Assembly (NCBI GenBank): GCA_036824005.1
Contig: DAITBA010000001.1
Span: forward strand, 186,001 to 250,000
DNA: 64,000 nt
Source of the DNA: DAITBA01 sp036824005
GTDB taxonomy: Bacteria; Pseudomonadota; Gammaproteobacteria; Burkholderiales; Rhodocyclaceae
Direction: 5' to 3'
Shown: one piece after another, positions 52,004-61,736 of the stretch
Numbering within the stretch: position 1 is the first letter of the stretch
Layout of the letters: every line of letters begins with the position of its first letter
Notes under the pieces: model-generated
The model's input: only the letters and a program-made list of their open reading frames with translations
Database searches by the model: none
Told to the model about the DNA's origin: nothing
Translations under genes and position numbers: made by a program

Positions 52004-53374
52004 TCACTGCAGCATGAACGTCTCGTACTCCAGTCGTGACAGGCGGCGATCGAGTAGATACAGACCAAACCCAAGGGTGACCAGCACCGCCAGCGCATAG
52101 CCGTAGCCGTAAAAGGGCGCGCCCAGGCGTAACGTAATCGCAGTGAGCACGATGTTGAGCAGGAGAAAAGTGCCGCACAGCCACAGGATGAGCTTGCGCT
52201 GGTCGAGGTAGAAAAAGACATTGAGCAGCGCCAGCAGCATCACCTGCAGGCTGGCGCCGATGGTCTGGATGTAGAGCAGCGGCAGGTACAACTCTGAGAT
52301 ATTGAGCGCATTGAGCACGGCCGGCCCGGTGACGAAGGCGAACAGCACGGCCAGGGTCTGGATCTTGGCGATCTCGGCCAGCCCCTGGCGGATGGAATAG
52401 ACCATCTCGTCGCGCATGTCCTCGATGTACTGCAGCGAGCCGCCGCCGCGCACGGCGTCGTAGAAGCGCTCGTAGAATTCGACAAAGTCGGTTTCGATGC
52501 GCACCAGGAACATGGCCATGCCGGGGATGATGGACAGGTAAGCCATGAACACCGGCAGATCGTAGATGACCGAGGCGCGCAAGGGGCCGATGATCGCTTC
52601 GCTCGTGTCCGGAAAGTACCAGAACATGAACTTGTCCACCCAGATGCCCAAGTTATAGAGCACGCCGATGGCCATCAGGCTCGGATAGGCCAGCTCCTTG
52701 CGCGTGAAATCGAAGGCCATGGCGCGCGGCGGCGCGTAGTGATAGGCGGTAAGCAGCCACATGCCCACGAAGAGTACGAAGTGGCCGATGACGAAACCAA
52801 GCAGCAGCCCCTCCAACCCGAAGGGCCGCAGCGCCAGCGCCGCGATCACGGTGATGGCGTAGCCCAGGGCATAGAGCCCGACGATCGCCTTGTACAGTTT
52901 CAGTCCCGACAGGAAGATCGTCGCAACCCAGATGCAGCACATCAGCACGAATGCCGCCAGCATCAGCACGCGATAGGAAATAGACAGCGCCGGAAACAGA
53001 GCGAACAGACAGATCAGCCCGACGATACCGCTCGCCGCCGTAACAACGAGCAACAAACCGTTGAAGTTCGGCAGCACGACGTCGTTCTTCTTCTCGAACA
53101 GGCGGTCGGAGACGAAGCGCGTGAAGGCGAGCTGGACGACGCCGGTGAAGATCAGGCTGGTGGCGATGAGGTAGGTGACCGAAACCTGGAACTGGGTGAC
53201 GAGAAAGGCCGGCACCACCACCGAGGCGCTGAGCAGACCGATCAACAGGATGCCGACGATGGACAGCACCCAGGGCCCCGAGCCGATCACCCCGGCATAG
53301 GCGTAGGCCTGGAACAGCCCGACCAGGCTGTCCTTCTTCAGTAGCTTGCGCAGCTCAAATCCGATGCCGGCCAA
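52004..53374 (-). CDS. pelG: Pel polysaccharide inner-membrane export protein PelG
   Basis: A 456-residue membrane protein with about twelve hydrophobic helices, related to the MOP/polysaccharide transporter superfamily. With PelD, PelE and PelF it forms the inner-membrane Pel synthase complex. The start MAGIGFELRKLLKKDSLVGLFQAYAYAGVIGSGPWVLSI is diagnostic in segments such as AGIGFELR and SGPWVLSI. The start codon is TTG at 53374, which fits the invariant family N-terminus. It is separated from pelF by a 116-base gap filled by repeat copy D. Confidence 0.95.
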   Translation of the reverse strand: MAGIGFELRKLLKKDSLVGLFQAYAYAGVIGSGPWVLSIVGILLIGLLSASVVVPAFLVTQFQVSVTYLIATSLIFTGVVQLAFTRFVSDRLFEKKNDVVLPNFNGLLLVVTAASGIVGLICLFALFPALSISYRVLMLAAFVLMCCIWVATIFLSGLKLYKAIVGLYALGYAITVIAALALRPFGLEGLLLGFVIGHFVLFVGMWLLTAYHYAPPRAMAFDFTRKELAYPSLMAIGVLYNLGIWVDKFMFWYFPDTSEAIIGPLRASVIYDLPVFMAYLSIIPGMAMFLVRIETDFVEFYERFYDAVRGGGSLQYIEDMRDEMVYSIRQGLAEIAKIQTLAVLFAFVTGPAVLNALNISELYLPLLYIQTIGASLQVMLLALLNVFFYLDQRKLILWLCGTFLLLNIVLTAITLRLGAPFYGYGYALAVLVTLGFGLYLLDRRLSRLEYETFMLQ

Positions 53375-53400
53375 GTTGAAACCTCACGAGAAAGAACACT

Positions 53401-53491
53401 TACCGCAGAGGCGCAGAGACACAGAGGGAATCACAGAGAATTCATTTTCTTTCCTCTGTGCGATCCTCTGTGTCTCTGTGCCTCTGTGGTT
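53401..53491. repeat. Intergenic long-hairpin repeat, copy D (between pelF and pelG)
   Basis: Left arm about 53403-53440 and right arm about 53450-53490 pair through CAGAGGCGCAGAGACACAG-type units with few mismatches and a short AT-rich loop. The right arm begins directly at the pelF stop codon. It lies inside the pel operon, away from the three hyp-hup copies. Confidence 0.85.
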
Positions 53492-55062
53492 CACGTATCA
53501 CCATCTCCCAATGCATGCCGGTAAACCTCCCGGTAGCGCGCGAACATCAGCTCGTCGGTGTAGTAGGCCTCGACGCGCCGGATGGCCGCCTGCTGCGCCT
53601 CGTGCCAGCGCGCCGGATTCTTGAGCAATGCCAGCACCGCATCGGCCAGCCCTTGGGGATCGGCGATGCGCACCACGCCGCCGGCACTGCCCAGCGCCCG
53701 GTCTTCGCCGTCCTGGCCCTCGATCAGTTGCCGGCAAGAGCCGACATCGGTGCTCACCGCCGGCACGCCGGCGGCATAGCCCTCGAGGATGACCAGCGGC
53801 AGCGCTTCCGAAATGGAGCTGAGCACGACCACGCCAACCTTGGGCAGCAACTCGTCGATCTTCTGCATGCCGAGGAACTTCACCTTGTCCGTTAGGCCAA
53901 GACTCTCGGTCAGGTTGCGGCATTCCTCGGCGTAGATCGGGTCCTCTTCCGCCGGGCCGGCGATCCAGCCCTCGGCCTCCGGCATCAGGTTGACCACCCG
54001 TCGCATGGCACGGATGAAGGTTTTCACATCCTTGATCGGCACCACGCGCCCGATCAGGCAAGCCACCGGCGGAATCGTCTCCGGCCGGCGCTCTCGCAGG
54101 GGAGCGAGGCGCTTCAAGGCGATGCCGTTGGGAATGCTGCGCGTGCGCTCGGATGCCGCGCCATCGGCGATCTGCCGCAGCCGGTTGGCCTCGTATAGCG
54201 CGATGATCGGATCGGCGGCGTCGTAACACAGCCGGCCAAGCCATTCGAAGAAACGGATCCACATCTGGCGGAAGTAGGACAACTCGGTCGGATCCTTTTG
54301 GAACACGTTGCGGTTGTCGCGGATCCACTCGTTCTGAAACAGGTCGATCTTGCGTTCCTTGGTGTAGATGCCGTGCTCGGAGAGTATCAGGGGCAGGCCG
54401 CGCGCGCGGCGCAGCAACGCGCCGAGGAATCCGGCATACCCGGTGGAGATGGTATGGAAGGCGCGAACCGGGATCAGCTTGCCGGCGATCGCCGCCAGTT
54501 GCCACAGCGGCTGATGCATGATGCGCACGGTCCAGAAGTAGTCGACGAAGGAGGGATCGGCGCAGTACTTGCGATATCGGTCGGTGATGAAGTGCCACGC
54601 CTCCTCGCTGTGTAGGAACTGCTCCAGCGTCAGGCGACCGCCGGGCATCAGCTGCATGGCGATATCGCGAAACACGTCCAGGCCGGCCGCGGTCTGCGCC
54701 CGCGCCTTAAACACCTCGTGCAGCTCGGAGACGAGGCCGAAGGCGGTCGCATCGCCTGCCATCGGCCGGATTTCTTCGACCGCGCCCCAGTGCTCGTGCA
54801 GATAGTGGTTCTCCAGATGGACGACGTTGTCCGGCAGCGGATACTTCTGCTCGCCATAGTCGCTGCGACGACTGCCGAGAAACACCAGTGCAAAGCGGTA
54901 TTCGGGAAAGGCGCGGATGATCTGATTGACCCAGCTCGACACGCCACCGCTGACGTAGGGAAACGTGCCCTCGAGCAGGAGCGCGATGTCGGCTTCGCCG
55001 GCGCTCGGCGCGTCGCTGTCGGGCGCACGCGCGCCCGGTGCCGCGTCGGCCCGGGCACTCAC
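53491..55062 (-). CDS. pelF: Pel polysaccharide glycosyltransferase PelF
   Basis: A 523-residue cytosolic GT4-type glycosyltransferase using UDP-sugars to polymerise Pel. The N-terminal DUF3492 part has ALLLEGTFPYVSGGVSSWVNQII and FHTISTGYAGFLGALL. The C-terminal Rossmann domain has LIGRVVPIKDVKTFIRA and the E-x7-E motif in SEALPLVILEGYAAGVP. GTG at 55062 overlaps the pelE stop (GTGA). Length fits PelF of Pseudomonas aeruginosa (about 507). Confidence 0.95.
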   Translation of the reverse strand: MSARADAAPGARAPDSDAPSAGEADIALLLEGTFPYVSGGVSSWVNQIIRAFPEYRFALVFLGSRRSDYGEQKYPLPDNVVHLENHYLHEHWGAVEEIRPMAGDATAFGLVSELHEVFKARAQTAAGLDVFRDIAMQLMPGGRLTLEQFLHSEEAWHFITDRYRKYCADPSFVDYFWTVRIMHQPLWQLAAIAGKLIPVRAFHTISTGYAGFLGALLRRARGLPLILSEHGIYTKERKIDLFQNEWIRDNRNVFQKDPTELSYFRQMWIRFFEWLGRLCYDAADPIIALYEANRLRQIADGAASERTRSIPNGIALKRLAPLRERRPETIPPVACLIGRVVPIKDVKTFIRAMRRVVNLMPEAEGWIAGPAEEDPIYAEECRNLTESLGLTDKVKFLGMQKIDELLPKVGVVVLSSISEALPLVILEGYAAGVPAVSTDVGSCRQLIEGQDGEDRALGSAGGVVRIADPQGLADAVLALLKNPARWHEAQQAAIRRVEAYYTDELMFARYREVYRHALGDGDT

Positions 55063-56051
55063 GAGCCGCTCCAGTAGCGAATCACCGGCAGCAGCCGCGG
55101 CAGCCCGCGCCAGTCGTGCAGGGCGGCCATCAGGCGGCGCACCTCCCGGTAGTCCCGCTGCTCGAATGCCAGCTGGGCAAGATAGGGAATGACGCGCGTC
55201 GCCGGGATACCTTGACCGAGCGCTTCCTGGTAGGCGTTGCGCGCCTCGCTGCTGGCGCCCTGCAGATGGAGCAGCCGGCCATGCAGCAAATGGAGCGCCG
55301 CGTCTTCGTGCGCTGCAAGCACCAGCCGGGTGTAGTGCAGCGACTGCTCGATGGCATGGCGCGCCAGGTCGCCCTGGACGAGATCCTGGTACACCAACTC
55401 CCAATACAGCTCCGCCAGGTGACGCGCCGCCTCAAGCCGCAACCCGTCGTCCCTGGCATGATTGAACCGCTGCAGCTCCTCGTGGATGCGCGCGTTAAGG
55501 CGCTTCTCCAGCGTCTCCAGCATGCCATAGGCAAGCAGGCGCAGATCTTCGGCCGGGTCGGCGAGCACGCTGCGCAGCAACGGGCTCGCCACCCGCCCGG
55601 GCAGGTTCTGCAGCGCCACCAGGGCGCGTAGCCGCAACCCGATCGGTGCCTGGGCATTGCCGAGAAAACCGCGCACGCCGATCTGATTGGACGTTGTCGG
55701 ACGAGTACGCTCGTGGGGATCGAGTTCGGGCAGGTTAACCGTGCCGAACAGTGCCCGCGGCGCAAAGCGCGGCAAGATGGGCAGCAGGACGGTAGCCACG
55801 AGCACGCCGAGGAATCCCATAACCGGCAAAAAGAAGATCAGGCCGAAGATGAGCCCGACAACGCCCGTGCGCGGCCGCGAGAAGCGCGGCGGCAGAAGCG
55901 CATAGGCGAAGAAGGCGAGCAGCACGCTGGCGCAGCCGTGGGACATGAAATAGACGACCAGATCAAGGTCGCTGGTGCCGCCGAGCGTCAGCTGCGCCCA
56001 GGCGGCAAGCTCAAAGGCCAGCGCGGACAGTCCAAGCTTCGTCTGGGACAT
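55059..56051 (-). CDS. pelE: Pel inner-membrane/TPR protein PelE
   Basis: A 330-residue protein with two to three N-terminal hydrophobic helices (FAYALLPPRF; VGLIFGLIFFLPVMGFLGVLVATVLL) and a TPR-like cytosolic C-terminus (RLRALVALQNLPGRVASPLL; NAYQEALGQGIPATRVIPYLAQLAF). It bridges PelD and PelF in the synthase complex. It overlaps pelD by about 40 bases and is coupled to pelF. The assignment rests on position and on domain order. Confidence 0.9.
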   Translation of the reverse strand: MSQTKLGLSALAFELAAWAQLTLGGTSDLDLVVYFMSHGCASVLLAFFAYALLPPRFSRPRTGVVGLIFGLIFFLPVMGFLGVLVATVLLPILPRFAPRALFGTVNLPELDPHERTRPTTSNQIGVRGFLGNAQAPIGLRLRALVALQNLPGRVASPLLRSVLADPAEDLRLLAYGMLETLEKRLNARIHEELQRFNHARDDGLRLEAARHLAELYWELVYQDLVQGDLARHAIEQSLHYTRLVLAAHEDAALHLLHGRLLHLQGASSEARNAYQEALGQGIPATRVIPYLAQLAFEQRDYREVRRLMAALHDWRGLPRLLPVIRYWSGS

Positions 56052-57360
56052 TGCACAGTGCCTTGACGCGCTGCAGGAGCGTCACGGGCTCCAGCTCGTC
56101 GATCAACAGGACGTGGCGCCCAACGCCGGCATCGTCCAGGCTCTGGTTGTATTGCTGCCTGATCCAGCCGTCGATGCGGGCAAGGTATCCTTCGGCACCC
56201 GCCGGTGATGCCAAAGGCATCAAGGTGAGCAGCGCCGCACGCGATGGATGCTCGATGCGCCAGGTGACGTCCAGAGAACGCTGCTGGCGCGCGATCCTCG
56301 CCGGCAGATCCTCCAACCCCGGCTGCGGCTGGAAAACCAGTGCGACGATCGCGCTCTGCACGCCCGACTCGTTGCGAATGCGCCACAGTCGTTGCAATTC
56401 GAAGGCAAAGGCCAGCGGACAGGCCGGATAGGCCGCCAGGATCGGCGCCGCCGTGGCGCGCGCATCCAGTCCATCGGAATAGTAGCCGAGCAGCAGGTTG
56501 AGCGTCTGCAGCATTTCGTCATGAAGCGCAAAGAAGGGGACGCGCTCCACAACGAGAATGCCGTGCTGTGCGCCCAGGCGCGTGGCCAGCGGCGCCGCGA
56601 TCAGGTAACGCACCTCGCCCATTTGCTCCTCGCCGGTGGTCTGGATGTGGCTCAGGCGATTTTCCTCCAGTGCGAAGCGCACGAGCGGATCGTTGGCGTC
56701 GAACCGGAATTCCGAGCCGATGTGGGCCACGGCATGACCCAGCGGCTCGCCGTCGCGCACGACATACAGTGCGGCGCTCTCCAGCTGGCAGTACTGGGCG
56801 AGCAGCGGCAGCAATCGCTCGGCACCGGGCAGCGCCGCCTTGGCATCGTCCTCAGTCACAAGATTGCGCAGAGCGCTGAGCGCTTCGCGCATCGCCACCG
56901 GCCGAGCGATCATGTCCCGCTCCAGCCGGTCGTGGGAAAGCCGCAGCAGGTAATGCTGGTGGGTGAGATATTCGAGGCGCTGATCGAGGTAGAGCTGCAT
57001 GGCCTCGGCGCGGCGTACGCGCGCCCGCCATATGCTGCTGAACTCGCCGCAAACCATGGTGACGATCAGCCCGCCGAGAAAGAACAGCTTCGGAAAATCG
57101 CTGCGGCCGAACCCCGCCTGCTGAAGGCCGTACCAGGCCAGCAGCAGGAGCAGGGCGGCAAACAGGCCGGAGAAGGGGCCGTAGCGCAGGGCGAGAATTA
57201 CGGGTGCCAGCCAGGACCAAGGGAAGGAGCCGCGCGCCCAGAGCGGGTCGAGCGGATTAAGCCAGATGCCGATGCCGATCATCAGCAAAGGCAGGAACAG
57301 CGACTCCGCGGCCGCGGTCGGGTTCGCCGAGAGGGGGGCGATTAGACGCGCAAGCCGCAT
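56011..57360 (-). CDS. pelD: c-di-GMP receptor PelD of the Pel synthase
   Basis: A 449-residue inner-membrane regulator. About four N-terminal hydrophobic helices (LFLPLLMIGIGIWL to LFFLGGLIVTMVC) lead into a short coiled coil. A GAF domain (about 160-290) and a degenerate GGDEF domain follow. The c-di-GMP inhibitory-site motif RxxD is intact as RSLD at residues 361-364. A second Arg candidate (equivalent of Arg402 in Pseudomonas aeruginosa PelD) is in GYLARIDGW. Pel production is therefore expected to respond to c-di-GMP. The GGDEF active-site motif is absent, as in the family. Confidence 0.95.
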   Translation of the reverse strand: MRLARLIAPLSANPTAAAESLFLPLLMIGIGIWLNPLDPLWARGSFPWSWLAPVILALRYGPFSGLFAALLLLLAWYGLQQAGFGRSDFPKLFFLGGLIVTMVCGEFSSIWRARVRRAEAMQLYLDQRLEYLTHQHYLLRLSHDRLERDMIARPVAMREALSALRNLVTEDDAKAALPGAERLLPLLAQYCQLESAALYVVRDGEPLGHAVAHIGSEFRFDANDPLVRFALEENRLSHIQTTGEEQMGEVRYLIAAPLATRLGAQHGILVVERVPFFALHDEMLQTLNLLLGYYSDGLDARATAAPILAAYPACPLAFAFELQRLWRIRNESGVQSAIVALVFQPQPGLEDLPARIARQQRSLDVTWRIEHPSRAALLTLMPLASPAGAEGYLARIDGWIRQQYNQSLDDAGVGRHVLLIDELEPVTLLQRVKALCNVPDEAWTVRAGL

Positions 57361-57365
57361 GGAGC

Positions 57366-57914
57366 TCAGGAACTGGCGGCAGGCAACGGTTGCAGGAGAT
57401 CACGAATCAGCTTCTGTGCCACCGCAGCCAGACCCTCGCGGGCCCAGCCGGTCTTGCCACCGACGGCGCTCCATACGACCGAACCGCTGCCCACATCCAC
57501 CACTTGCAGCATGATGCCCACCGCCGGCTCGCCATCCACGCCCACCTTGTAGCGCCATTCGTCCACCGCGCCGACGACGGCGTAGCGAGCACCCTGCTCG
57601 CGCGCCCAGCCCAGCGCCTGCTCCTGGGCGCGGTTCGCCCCGGTTTCGAACAGGCTGTCCTGCGCCAGACTTGCCGGATAACGCGTCAAGTTGATGCCCC
57701 TGCCGCGCAGCAGCGACTCGGTAATCGCCTCGGCACGATTGCCCGCGAGCGGCGTCTCCGTATTGTTGGCGAAGGGCAACAGCACCCAGCGCGCCTTGAT
57801 GTCCAGCGCCACCGCGGGCGCCTTGCTGTCCACCACCGAGCAGCCGGCGAGAACCGCGGCGACCAGAGCCAGGCCGACGACGATGATGCGTGAGAATCGG
57901 TTGCGCATTGCCAT
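57366..57914 (-). CDS. pelC: Pel outer-membrane-associated lipoprotein PelC
   Basis: A 182-residue lipoprotein. The signal peptide ends in lipobox LAGC (Cys25). The soluble domain has WVLLPFANNTETPLAGNRAEAI and ARYAVVGAVDEWRYKVGVDGEPAVGI. In Pseudomonas aeruginosa PelC forms a 12-subunit periplasmic ring guiding the cationic polymer to PelB. It sits between pelB and pelD with 5 and 21 base gaps. Length fits. Confidence 0.93.
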   Translation of the reverse strand: MAMRNRFSRIIVVGLALVAAVLAGCSVVDSKAPAVALDIKARWVLLPFANNTETPLAGNRAEAITESLLRGRGINLTRYPASLAQDSLFETGANRAQEQALGWAREQGARYAVVGAVDEWRYKVGVDGEPAVGIMLQVVDVGSGSVVWSAVGGKTGWAREGLAAVAQKLIRDLLQPLPAASS

Positions 57915-57935
57915 CCCCCTTTCAAGACCTCGATT

Positions 57936-60900
57936 CTAAAAGAACAGCCGGTAACTCAGGACCCATTGGCGCGTACGGTCGAAACTGGCGCTGCCACCTT
58001 TGTCTAGCTGCCAGCCCACCTGAAAGTGATCGTTACCCAATATGCTGCCGGCAATGCCGAGCAGTGTCCCATAGCCCGCGCCGGTGACGCTGTTGTGGGT
58101 CAGCGAGACGCTGGCGAAGGGACGTACGGCGCGCGTGTAGTCGCGCTGCAGCCGGGTGTTGGTGGACAGACGCACGCCGTACAGATTGAAGTTCGACGGC
58201 AGCAGATTTCGCACGGCGGCATCGACGGCCTGTAGATCTTCGGCGCTGGGAGCCGGCTGCGCGAGCAGTGCCTGCGTGGACCGCGGAAGCAGAGCACGAT
58301 AGCGGGCGAAGCCGGCATCGGCACCGAGGTCGGCGCGCGCGTCGAAACGAAAGCGGCTGGCGAACAACGACGCCTCCAGGTCGCGCAGCTCGAGACGAAA
58401 GGCGTGGGCGTACTCGACCTCCCACTGGCTGCCCCGGCCCACCGACGTGCCGTTCTGCAGCGCGTAGTCGAAGCGCGACCATTGCCCCGACAGCCGGTCG
58501 TAACGCGACAGGCGGTACTGCAACGCGAGGCTCAGCCCATCGCGCATGCCCGCCACGCGCAAGGCAGCGCTTTCCGGCGCCGGCATGCGCAACCCGAGCG
58601 TGGCGGTCAGGCTCATCCGGCGCGACAGCTCCTGCTCGCGCAGGAGCTCCAGCGGCCGATAGCGATCGAAAGACTGCCGCCGTCCGGTGGTAAGCCGCGT
58701 TTCGCCCTCGTTGTGGCGCAGGCGCAAGCTCGCCAGGGCGACGCTTTCCGTGCCGGGCACGTTGGCAATCGTTTCCTCGTCGCGACTCGTACCCCCAATG
58801 CGCCCCCAATGCAGTCCGAGGCGCACGTGCGGCGTCAGTCGCACTTCGGCCTGCACCGAGCGCTCCGATTCGTCGAGAACGCCGATCGCGCGTCGCGCCA
58901 GCGTGAAGCCGGCCCAATGCGCCTGGTCGAGCAGGGCGTCGGCGAGCTGAAAGTGGGTTTCGTCGTCGCGCGGTTGAACCGTCTGCGACTCGAAGGCGTA
59001 GCTCGCCGCAAGCGGCACGTCGCCCGCGCGCCGCGCGGCATTGACGCGGTCGTAGCGTGGCAACCGGTCGGCATGGCGCTCGAGCAGCGCGCCGATCTCT
59101 GCCACGTCGTCCAGGGCAAGCGCGGCGCTGATCTCGGCCCATAGCGGCCGTGCCATGTTGCGGGCATACTGCTGCCAGAGGAAACCGCGCTCGGCGGCGT
59201 GCTCGCCGAGGTTCTGCCACCAGGCGAGCACCAACTCGCGGCTGGCCGGGGCAAGCGCCTGCAGTTCCTGGAAGTCGGCGCGCAGCAGTTCGCGCAGCGC
59301 CGCCAGAGACGGATCGCCCGGCTGCTGGGATAGGGCGAGCCGCGTGCGGGCAACGCGCTGTGCCGAAGCCAGGGCCCGCGCACCCTGTTCGTAACCGTCC
59401 GTAGCCTGTTCGAGACGCTGCCAGGCGCGCTCGCGCCACAGTTGCTGACGCAGCCGCCAGGCGCGATCCACTTCGGCGTTCTGTTCCAGCGCATCGGCGT
59501 AGTTCATGAGCCAGAGAAAGTCGTGGCGGCGCTGCGCCACTTGCGGCGTCAGGTAACGCAGCGCCAGCGCCGGCTGGCTGAGCGCCTGGTGGGCGCCTGC
59601 CAGCGCCCCGTGCAAGGCAGGATCGCTGCGCCAGCGGCTCTCGTGGCGCGCCAACAGGGTCCGGAGGCCGACACTATCGTTGCTGTCCACCAGCAGCCAG
59701 ATGAGCGTTTCGCGCAGCAACGTCGATTCGGGCTGAAGCGCCAGGGCCTGCTCAAGGTCGCGCTGGGCCAGCCGCGGCCTGCCCAGCGCCAGATGATACT
59801 GGGCGCGCAGACGAAGGAACTCCACGTCATTCTCCAGCGCCGCCAGCTGCCCGGCATCGAGCGCATCGAAGAGCCGCGCCACGTCGCGCCACTGCTCCTG
59901 GCCCGCAAGCAGGTAGAGCGCCGTCATGAGCACTGCCGGTCGCCCGAAGCGCCGCCACGCCTGCTCGGCGAGCCGCGCCGCGCGCTGCGGCTGCGCTTCG
60001 CGCACGAGGGCGATGAGGGCATCGTAGTCGCCCTCCTCGAGCACGTTCCGCTCCAGCAGCCGGTCATAAGCCGCGACGGCCGCGTCATCCTCCTGCAGGC
60101 CTTGGGCGAGCCGCGCGTAGAGCCGCCAAAAATCGCCGTCGCCAGCCGTGGCGCCATCCCGAGCCCGATCCAGCACGGCGAACGCCTCGCGCGTGCGTCC
60201 GTGCACCAAGAGAAGCGTCGCCAGGTGCATGGAGCGCACCGGGCTTGCGCCTTGCTCGCGGATGAGCTGCTGCAGCAACGCGATCGCCCATTCGTCGTCG
60301 CCGGCGCGCTCGGCCAATGCCGCCATGTCCGGCAGCAGGGCGGGTGCGTGCGCGGCGTAGGGCTGCAGAAAATCGAGTGCCTGACGCGGTTCGCCCAGCC
60401 GCTCATACAGGGCGACGATCTCCTTGACCAGAGCGAGGTCACCCGGGCTGCGCTTGAGTTTGCGCTGCAGGGCCGGCAGCAGCGCCTCGTCGTCGAACAG
60501 CCCCGGGGCGAGCCGCAGCACATGGCCCCACGCCTCGTCGTTGTCGCGCCGCCGGGCGATGACCAGCCAATTGTCCAACGCCACCTTCGGCCGGGCGGTC
60601 CATTCCGCGACCTTGGCCAGCCGCTCGCGCCATTCCAGGTTGTCCGGCACCTGACGTACGGCCGAGGCGGCCACACGGAAAGCATCCTCGGGCTTGCGGT
60701 TTTGCAGAAACACGTCGTAGCCCAGGGCGTAGATCTTCTCGTCGAAAGGCAACTGCGGCCCGGGCGGCTCGGCGGCGGTAGCGCCGTAGGCAACGCGACG
60801 CACAATCACCCCGTCCCGGGCCGGATGCGTGACGGCGGCGAGCACGCGCTGCCACTGCTCGGTCATGGACAGGCGCAGCAGCGCGCGCATGTACTTGTCG

Positions 60901-61736
60901 GCCAGATCGATGCGGCCGGCAGCACGTGCGAGGCCGACCAGGAATAGCAGCGTCTCGCGGTCGTCGCGCAATTCCTTCAGCTCCGCCTCCGCCAGCGCCA
61001 GGGCTTCGCGGTTGCGATCGCCGCTCTGCAGCGCGCGCATGGCGAGCAGGAAGTATTCGCGCTTCTTGGCCAGCGTGCCGGCGCGATCGCGTTCGGCCAG
61101 GTAGATGAGCGCGGCGCCGCGATAATCGCGCTCGCCCAAGGCCGCCTGGGCCATCTCGAGCGGGCCGCCCTTGCCCGACTGACGCATTCCTTCCGGCAGC
61201 GCGGCGTAGCTGCGCAGCGCCAGCTCCCGCTCGTCATAGGCAAGGGCCTTGTCCGCCAGCTCGCGCTTGATGGATGGCGGCAGCGGCTCGCGTCCCAACG
61301 CGCGCAGCTCCTGGCGCAGGCCTGCGACCATGCGCACCCGCTCCGGCGCACCGGCCGGCAAGCGCAGCATCTCCCGTTCGCGAATCTGCCACAACAGCCA
61401 CAAACCGTCACCGCGCACCTCAGAATCCGCGGCCGCGACGACCGGCTGCAGCGTGTCGCGCGCCGCGGCCAGATCGCCCGCGGAGAGCTGCCGCCGCGCC
61501 AGCACGAGTCGCAGTTCCGGGTTCTGCGGATCGGTGCGCAGCAAATTGTGCAGATAGCTCAAGGTGAGCGGGTCGTCGCGGTTGGTGGCGATAATCCGCT
61601 CCACCAGTGCCTTGAAGGGGAAGATCAGCGCCAGCACCACCAGCAGCAGCGCCGCCGTGAGCATGATCAGCCACGGCGCGATCAGCCGCGGCCGCTCAAG
61701 CGTCGCGGCATCTAACTTGGAACGCTGCAGCAGCAT
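57936..61736 (-). CDS. pelB: Pel outer-membrane porin with periplasmic TPR scaffold, PelB
   Basis: A 1266-residue protein. One N-terminal helix (PWLIMLTAALLLVVLALIF) precedes about 800 residues of TPR-like helical repeats. A C-terminal 16-strand barrel (from about residue 960) ends QWVLSYRLFF with terminal Phe. It is the export channel for Pel and binds PelA through its TPRs. Length is near the 1193 residues of Pseudomonas aeruginosa PelB. The ATG at 61736 overlaps pelA by about 40 bases. Confidence 0.95.
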   Translation of the reverse strand: MLLQRSKLDAATLERPRLIAPWLIMLTAALLLVVLALIFPFKALVERIIATNRDDPLTLSYLHNLLRTDPQNPELRLVLARRQLSAGDLAAARDTLQPVVAAADSEVRGDGLWLLWQIREREMLRLPAGAPERVRMVAGLRQELRALGREPLPPSIKRELADKALAYDERELALRSYAALPEGMRQSGKGGPLEMAQAALGERDYRGAALIYLAERDRAGTLAKKREYFLLAMRALQSGDRNREALALAEAELKELRDDRETLLFLVGLARAAGRIDLADKYMRALLRLSMTEQWQRVLAAVTHPARDGVIVRRVAYGATAAEPPGPQLPFDEKIYALGYDVFLQNRKPEDAFRVAASAVRQVPDNLEWRERLAKVAEWTARPKVALDNWLVIARRRDNDEAWGHVLRLAPGLFDDEALLPALQRKLKRSPGDLALVKEIVALYERLGEPRQALDFLQPYAAHAPALLPDMAALAERAGDDEWAIALLQQLIREQGASPVRSMHLATLLLVHGRTREAFAVLDRARDGATAGDGDFWRLYARLAQGLQEDDAAVAAYDRLLERNVLEEGDYDALIALVREAQPQRAARLAEQAWRRFGRPAVLMTALYLLAGQEQWRDVARLFDALDAGQLAALENDVEFLRLRAQYHLALGRPRLAQRDLEQALALQPESTLLRETLIWLLVDSNDSVGLRTLLARHESRWRSDPALHGALAGAHQALSQPALALRYLTPQVAQRRHDFLWLMNYADALEQNAEVDRAWRLRQQLWRERAWQRLEQATDGYEQGARALASAQRVARTRLALSQQPGDPSLAALRELLRADFQELQALAPASRELVLAWWQNLGEHAAERGFLWQQYARNMARPLWAEISAALALDDVAEIGALLERHADRLPRYDRVNAARRAGDVPLAASYAFESQTVQPRDDETHFQLADALLDQAHWAGFTLARRAIGVLDESERSVQAEVRLTPHVRLGLHWGRIGGTSRDEETIANVPGTESVALASLRLRHNEGETRLTTGRRQSFDRYRPLELLREQELSRRMSLTATLGLRMPAPESAALRVAGMRDGLSLALQYRLSRYDRLSGQWSRFDYALQNGTSVGRGSQWEVEYAHAFRLELRDLEASLFASRFRFDARADLGADAGFARYRALLPRSTQALLAQPAPSAEDLQAVDAAVRNLLPSNFNLYGVRLSTNTRLQRDYTRAVRPFASVSLTHNSVTGAGYGTLLGIAGSILGNDHFQVGWQLDKGGSASFDRTRQWVLSYRLFF

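Noticed and set aside
53346..53624. Short open frame over repeat copy D
   Set aside because: It is a translation of the hairpin repeat, a known source of false small proteins.
59442..60947. Long plus-strand open frame inside pelB
   Set aside because: A shadow of the TPR-rich pelB coding sequence; no ribosome-binding site or family similarity.
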